From Glandiceps talaboti (Eukaryota; Hemichordata; Enteropneusta; Spengelidae): a stretch of 64,000 nucleotides of DNA. The notes under the pieces were generated by a model, which had not been told where the DNA came from, did no database searches, and was given only the letters and a program-made list of their open reading frames with translations. A program made the translations under genes and the position numbers. Each line of letters begins with the position of its first letter. Position 1 is the stretch's first letter. This document shows positions 61,843 through 64,000 of this stretch, piece by piece. The DNA lies in assembly GCF_964340395.1 (NCBI RefSeq), contig NC_135555.1, positions 23,191,225 to 23,255,224 of the forward strand, given 5' to 3'.

Positions 61843-61937
61843 CTGAAACGTCATTCACACAACCAGTTATTATGTCTCAACTCAAGACCACTGAAACGTC
61901 ATTCACACAACCAGTTATTATGTCTCAACTCAAGACC
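61843..61937. repeat. Near-perfect 48-bp tandem duplication upstream of exon 5
   Basis: The 48-bp unit starting CTGAAACGTCATTCACACAA occurs at 61843 and again at 61891 with no mismatch I can see until the second copy's last base. It ends about 105 bp upstream of the exon 5 acceptor. Confidence 0.96.
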
Positions 61938-62041
61938 ATTGAACATGCACCTTAAATTGACATTATCGTTTTAAAATGTAGAATGAACTATAAATGCCAC
62001 ATCCCTTGATGTACAAATGATCTCACACTTTTCCATTACAG

Positions 62042-62124
62042 ACTGACTCTAACCCTGGCTTGTTATATGAATCTACAAAATTACCCTATGGATCTGCAGA
62101 TTTGTGAAATGCTCCTGGAAAGCT
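62042..62124 (+). CDS. GLRA: Glycine receptor-like subunit, exon 5 (Cys-loop); gene continues beyond window
   Basis: 83-bp exon (1 + 27 codons + 1), the same length as the Cys-loop exon of vertebrate glycine receptor genes (from memory). It encodes (R)LTLTLACYMNLQNYPMDLQ followed by ICEMLLES. The two cysteines are separated by 13 residues and enclose the family-defining PMD, so the complete Cys-loop is present. This loop couples the ligand-binding domain to channel gating. The acceptor is CCATTACAG and the donor gtaagt. Loops B and C, the four membrane segments and the cytoplasmic loop are not found before 64000 and must lie to the right. Confidence 0.95.
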
Positions 62125-62876
62125 GTAAGTTTTCTTTTAACTTTTGTTTGCAACAAATTCAAAGATTGCCACATGTCACGACATATCAATATATATTATG
62201 TAAATTTAAAAACAGGTCGTCGAAGAGGTGGCCTAATTTGTCAGGTCTTAAAACATTAAAACTAGATTTTAATCACGATACAAGGTGTTGCGTCGAATTA
62301 CAGTCCATCAATGTTACATGTTGAATACAGAATGATTTACACATCATGGTATTTAATTATAAAAGTAAATTGCTTTCGACTTTTTAATAAATATAAATTA
62401 AACGATTAAAATGGCCTGAGGAAATGTCTGAATTAAGAGGAATAAGTTGACACTTGTGTACCATTTAATGCGCATAAATCTATTTGCGCTTTCAAAATGT
62501 AAATTCTATCTGGGTCATTCTATAATGACTGTCATTAATAACCATCAATTAATATCAAAAGGTGATTTTAAAGGATCTTTAATCTATTATTGACGGGATG
62601 ACACAACTTCGAAGTCAGTCCTCATGTCTTCAGAGCATGTTAGCAATTACAGTGAACGTTTTGCTTCCAGGAATATATCGTGTCGCTTCGGATAGTACCG
62701 ATCCGTTCGTTCCATAGGAAAAACTAAACTGCTTATTAGGAAGTACGATCTTAGCAATACATAACCTAGATGGTTTAGACGATATTGAATGACTATGTGT
62801 GTATGTATGTATGTATGTATGTATGTATGTATGTATGTATGTATGTATGTATGTATGTATGTGTGTGTGTGTGTGT

Positions 62877-62936
<60 letters not shown>

Positions 62937-64000
62937 TGAAGGGGTTAGTTCCATAAGGGTCTAACGCCAGTTTGTGTTATTTTTAGCTTTTAGCCATATT
63001 GATAGTTAGTTAATATAACGGTGTCTGATCTCATTAAAGGCCAACCTTCATTTTGAAAGAGGACTACTAAGCAAAGGGTTAATTAAAGTTGGTTCAGAGT
63101 CAAAGAAAAAATAACTTTGTCATTTTCTTATTTTTTCCAAAAGAGCTAATTCGCCATTGGGCCCTTTTGACACTGACCCCTTCAAATAAGACGTTTTCAG
63201 GTTGTATTCCCCTTTTTAAATTTAATGATACCTTCATTCCATTAATTGAAATTTGAAGAAGACAACTAGCTATCTAGTAAACGTTTGTAATCTATAAAAA
63301 AATCCCTGATTGACAAGTCGGAAAATTTAGGCAACTAAAATGATGTGTAACCACATGTATACTTAGATATACAAATCTTAACAACGGCACGACACTCTTG
63401 TATATTTCCTCAACTCCCCGGAGAACATTCATACCCTGTAGGTGCATCTCATTAAAACATTCATAGAGTAACCTCTGTTCTATCAGGTCTCCAACTATAC
63501 AGTTAGTTTAAGTGACTCACACTCGCGCACAATGATTTTAGCCATTTAGAAAATACGTCAGCAACTTGCAGATTTTAAGCCTGCTACTCTACTAACTATT
63601 CGACCTTAATAACTCTGCAAGGCAATTTAAGCATACGTATCCAAATATGACAAACACATGCTTCATCAAGGAACTAGAAGTGAGGGATAAAAAGTTTTTG
63701 GAAAGTAATTAAAACTAATAAACTATTTATTGAAACATCACTAGAGTGAGATTTTCTAGAGATAATTGGGAAACTTTACCCCTAACTGTCACGTGTAACA
63801 TGCTACTTTATCGTGAAGGTTATGACATCTATATTATCCTAGACACAAATTACTCAATATAGATTTAAAATTGTTTTTACATTAGCATTTAATACCACGT
63901 GCTCGTTATAAAGGATTACTGCTAAAGAGGATAACGATTACATGTCCCATTTTGACATTTCTCTTAAGCATATACAATGTATTTGTTATAAGGATATATA
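62125..64000. other. Intron 5 (partial) to window edge
   Basis: Starts with gtaagt donor. I searched by eye for a GY-x-DL-xxxW coding segment expected in the next exon and found none. Apart from the microsatellite it is AT-rich unique DNA. Confidence 0.6.
62797..62934. repeat. (GTAT)n-(GT)n microsatellite in intron 5
   Basis: About 15 GTAT units (62800-62860) followed by about 35 GT units (62861-62934) with one AT interruption. Confidence 0.97.

Overview
This is a eukaryotic (metazoan) genomic window, AT-rich and dominated by non-coding DNA. It carries spliced genes with GT..AG introns, long pure microsatellites, minisatellites and degraded mobile elements. There are no bacterial features such as operons or ribosome binding sites. 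The genes and repeat types suggest a marine invertebrate, perhaps an invertebrate deuterostome such as a hemichordate or lancelet. That placement is an inference from gene content and repeat style and is not secure.

Layout. (1) 1-3390, plus strand: the 3' end of a monoamine oxidase (MAO) gene. An intronic 42-bp minisatellite (1-1210) is followed by the last three coding exons (1714-1825, 2385-2447, 3187-3390). They encode the end of the FAD/substrate domain and the C-terminal membrane anchor. (2) About 3.5-42.0 kb: a 38-kb intergenic desert in which I find no host gene. It holds a hammerhead-ribozyme-like inverted-end module next to (TA)n (4874-4985) and a TIR element with an internal 245-bp tandem repeat (13.9-15.95 kb). 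It also holds inverted poly-G-flanked repeat ends (16.6-18.2 kb) and a frameshifted Penelope-like GIY-YIG fragment inside a composite microsatellite (19.69-20.12 kb). Further right are a hairpin-ended element carrying six octamer-like motifs spaced about 146 bp apart (22.29-23.27 kb), an inverted cluster of an old repeat family (27.5-30.8 kb), a 33-bp minisatellite (37.8-38.4 kb) and many tetranucleotide arrays. (3) 42048-64000, plus strand: the 5' half of a Cys-loop chloride channel gene that looks like a glycine receptor subunit. Five exons are present (signal peptide to the complete Cys-loop) with phase-consistent junctions and introns of 0.35, 1.2, 10.8 and 7.2 kb. The gene runs off the right edge.

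The two genes share a strand but I see no evidence that they are functionally or transcriptionally linked. Both act in amine or amino-acid neurotransmission (amine breakdown; probable glycine-gated chloride conductance), which may be coincidence. The most interesting non-genic signals are the hammerhead-like motifs near Penelope-type debris and the 146-bp-period octamer array with a diverged relative 5 kb away.
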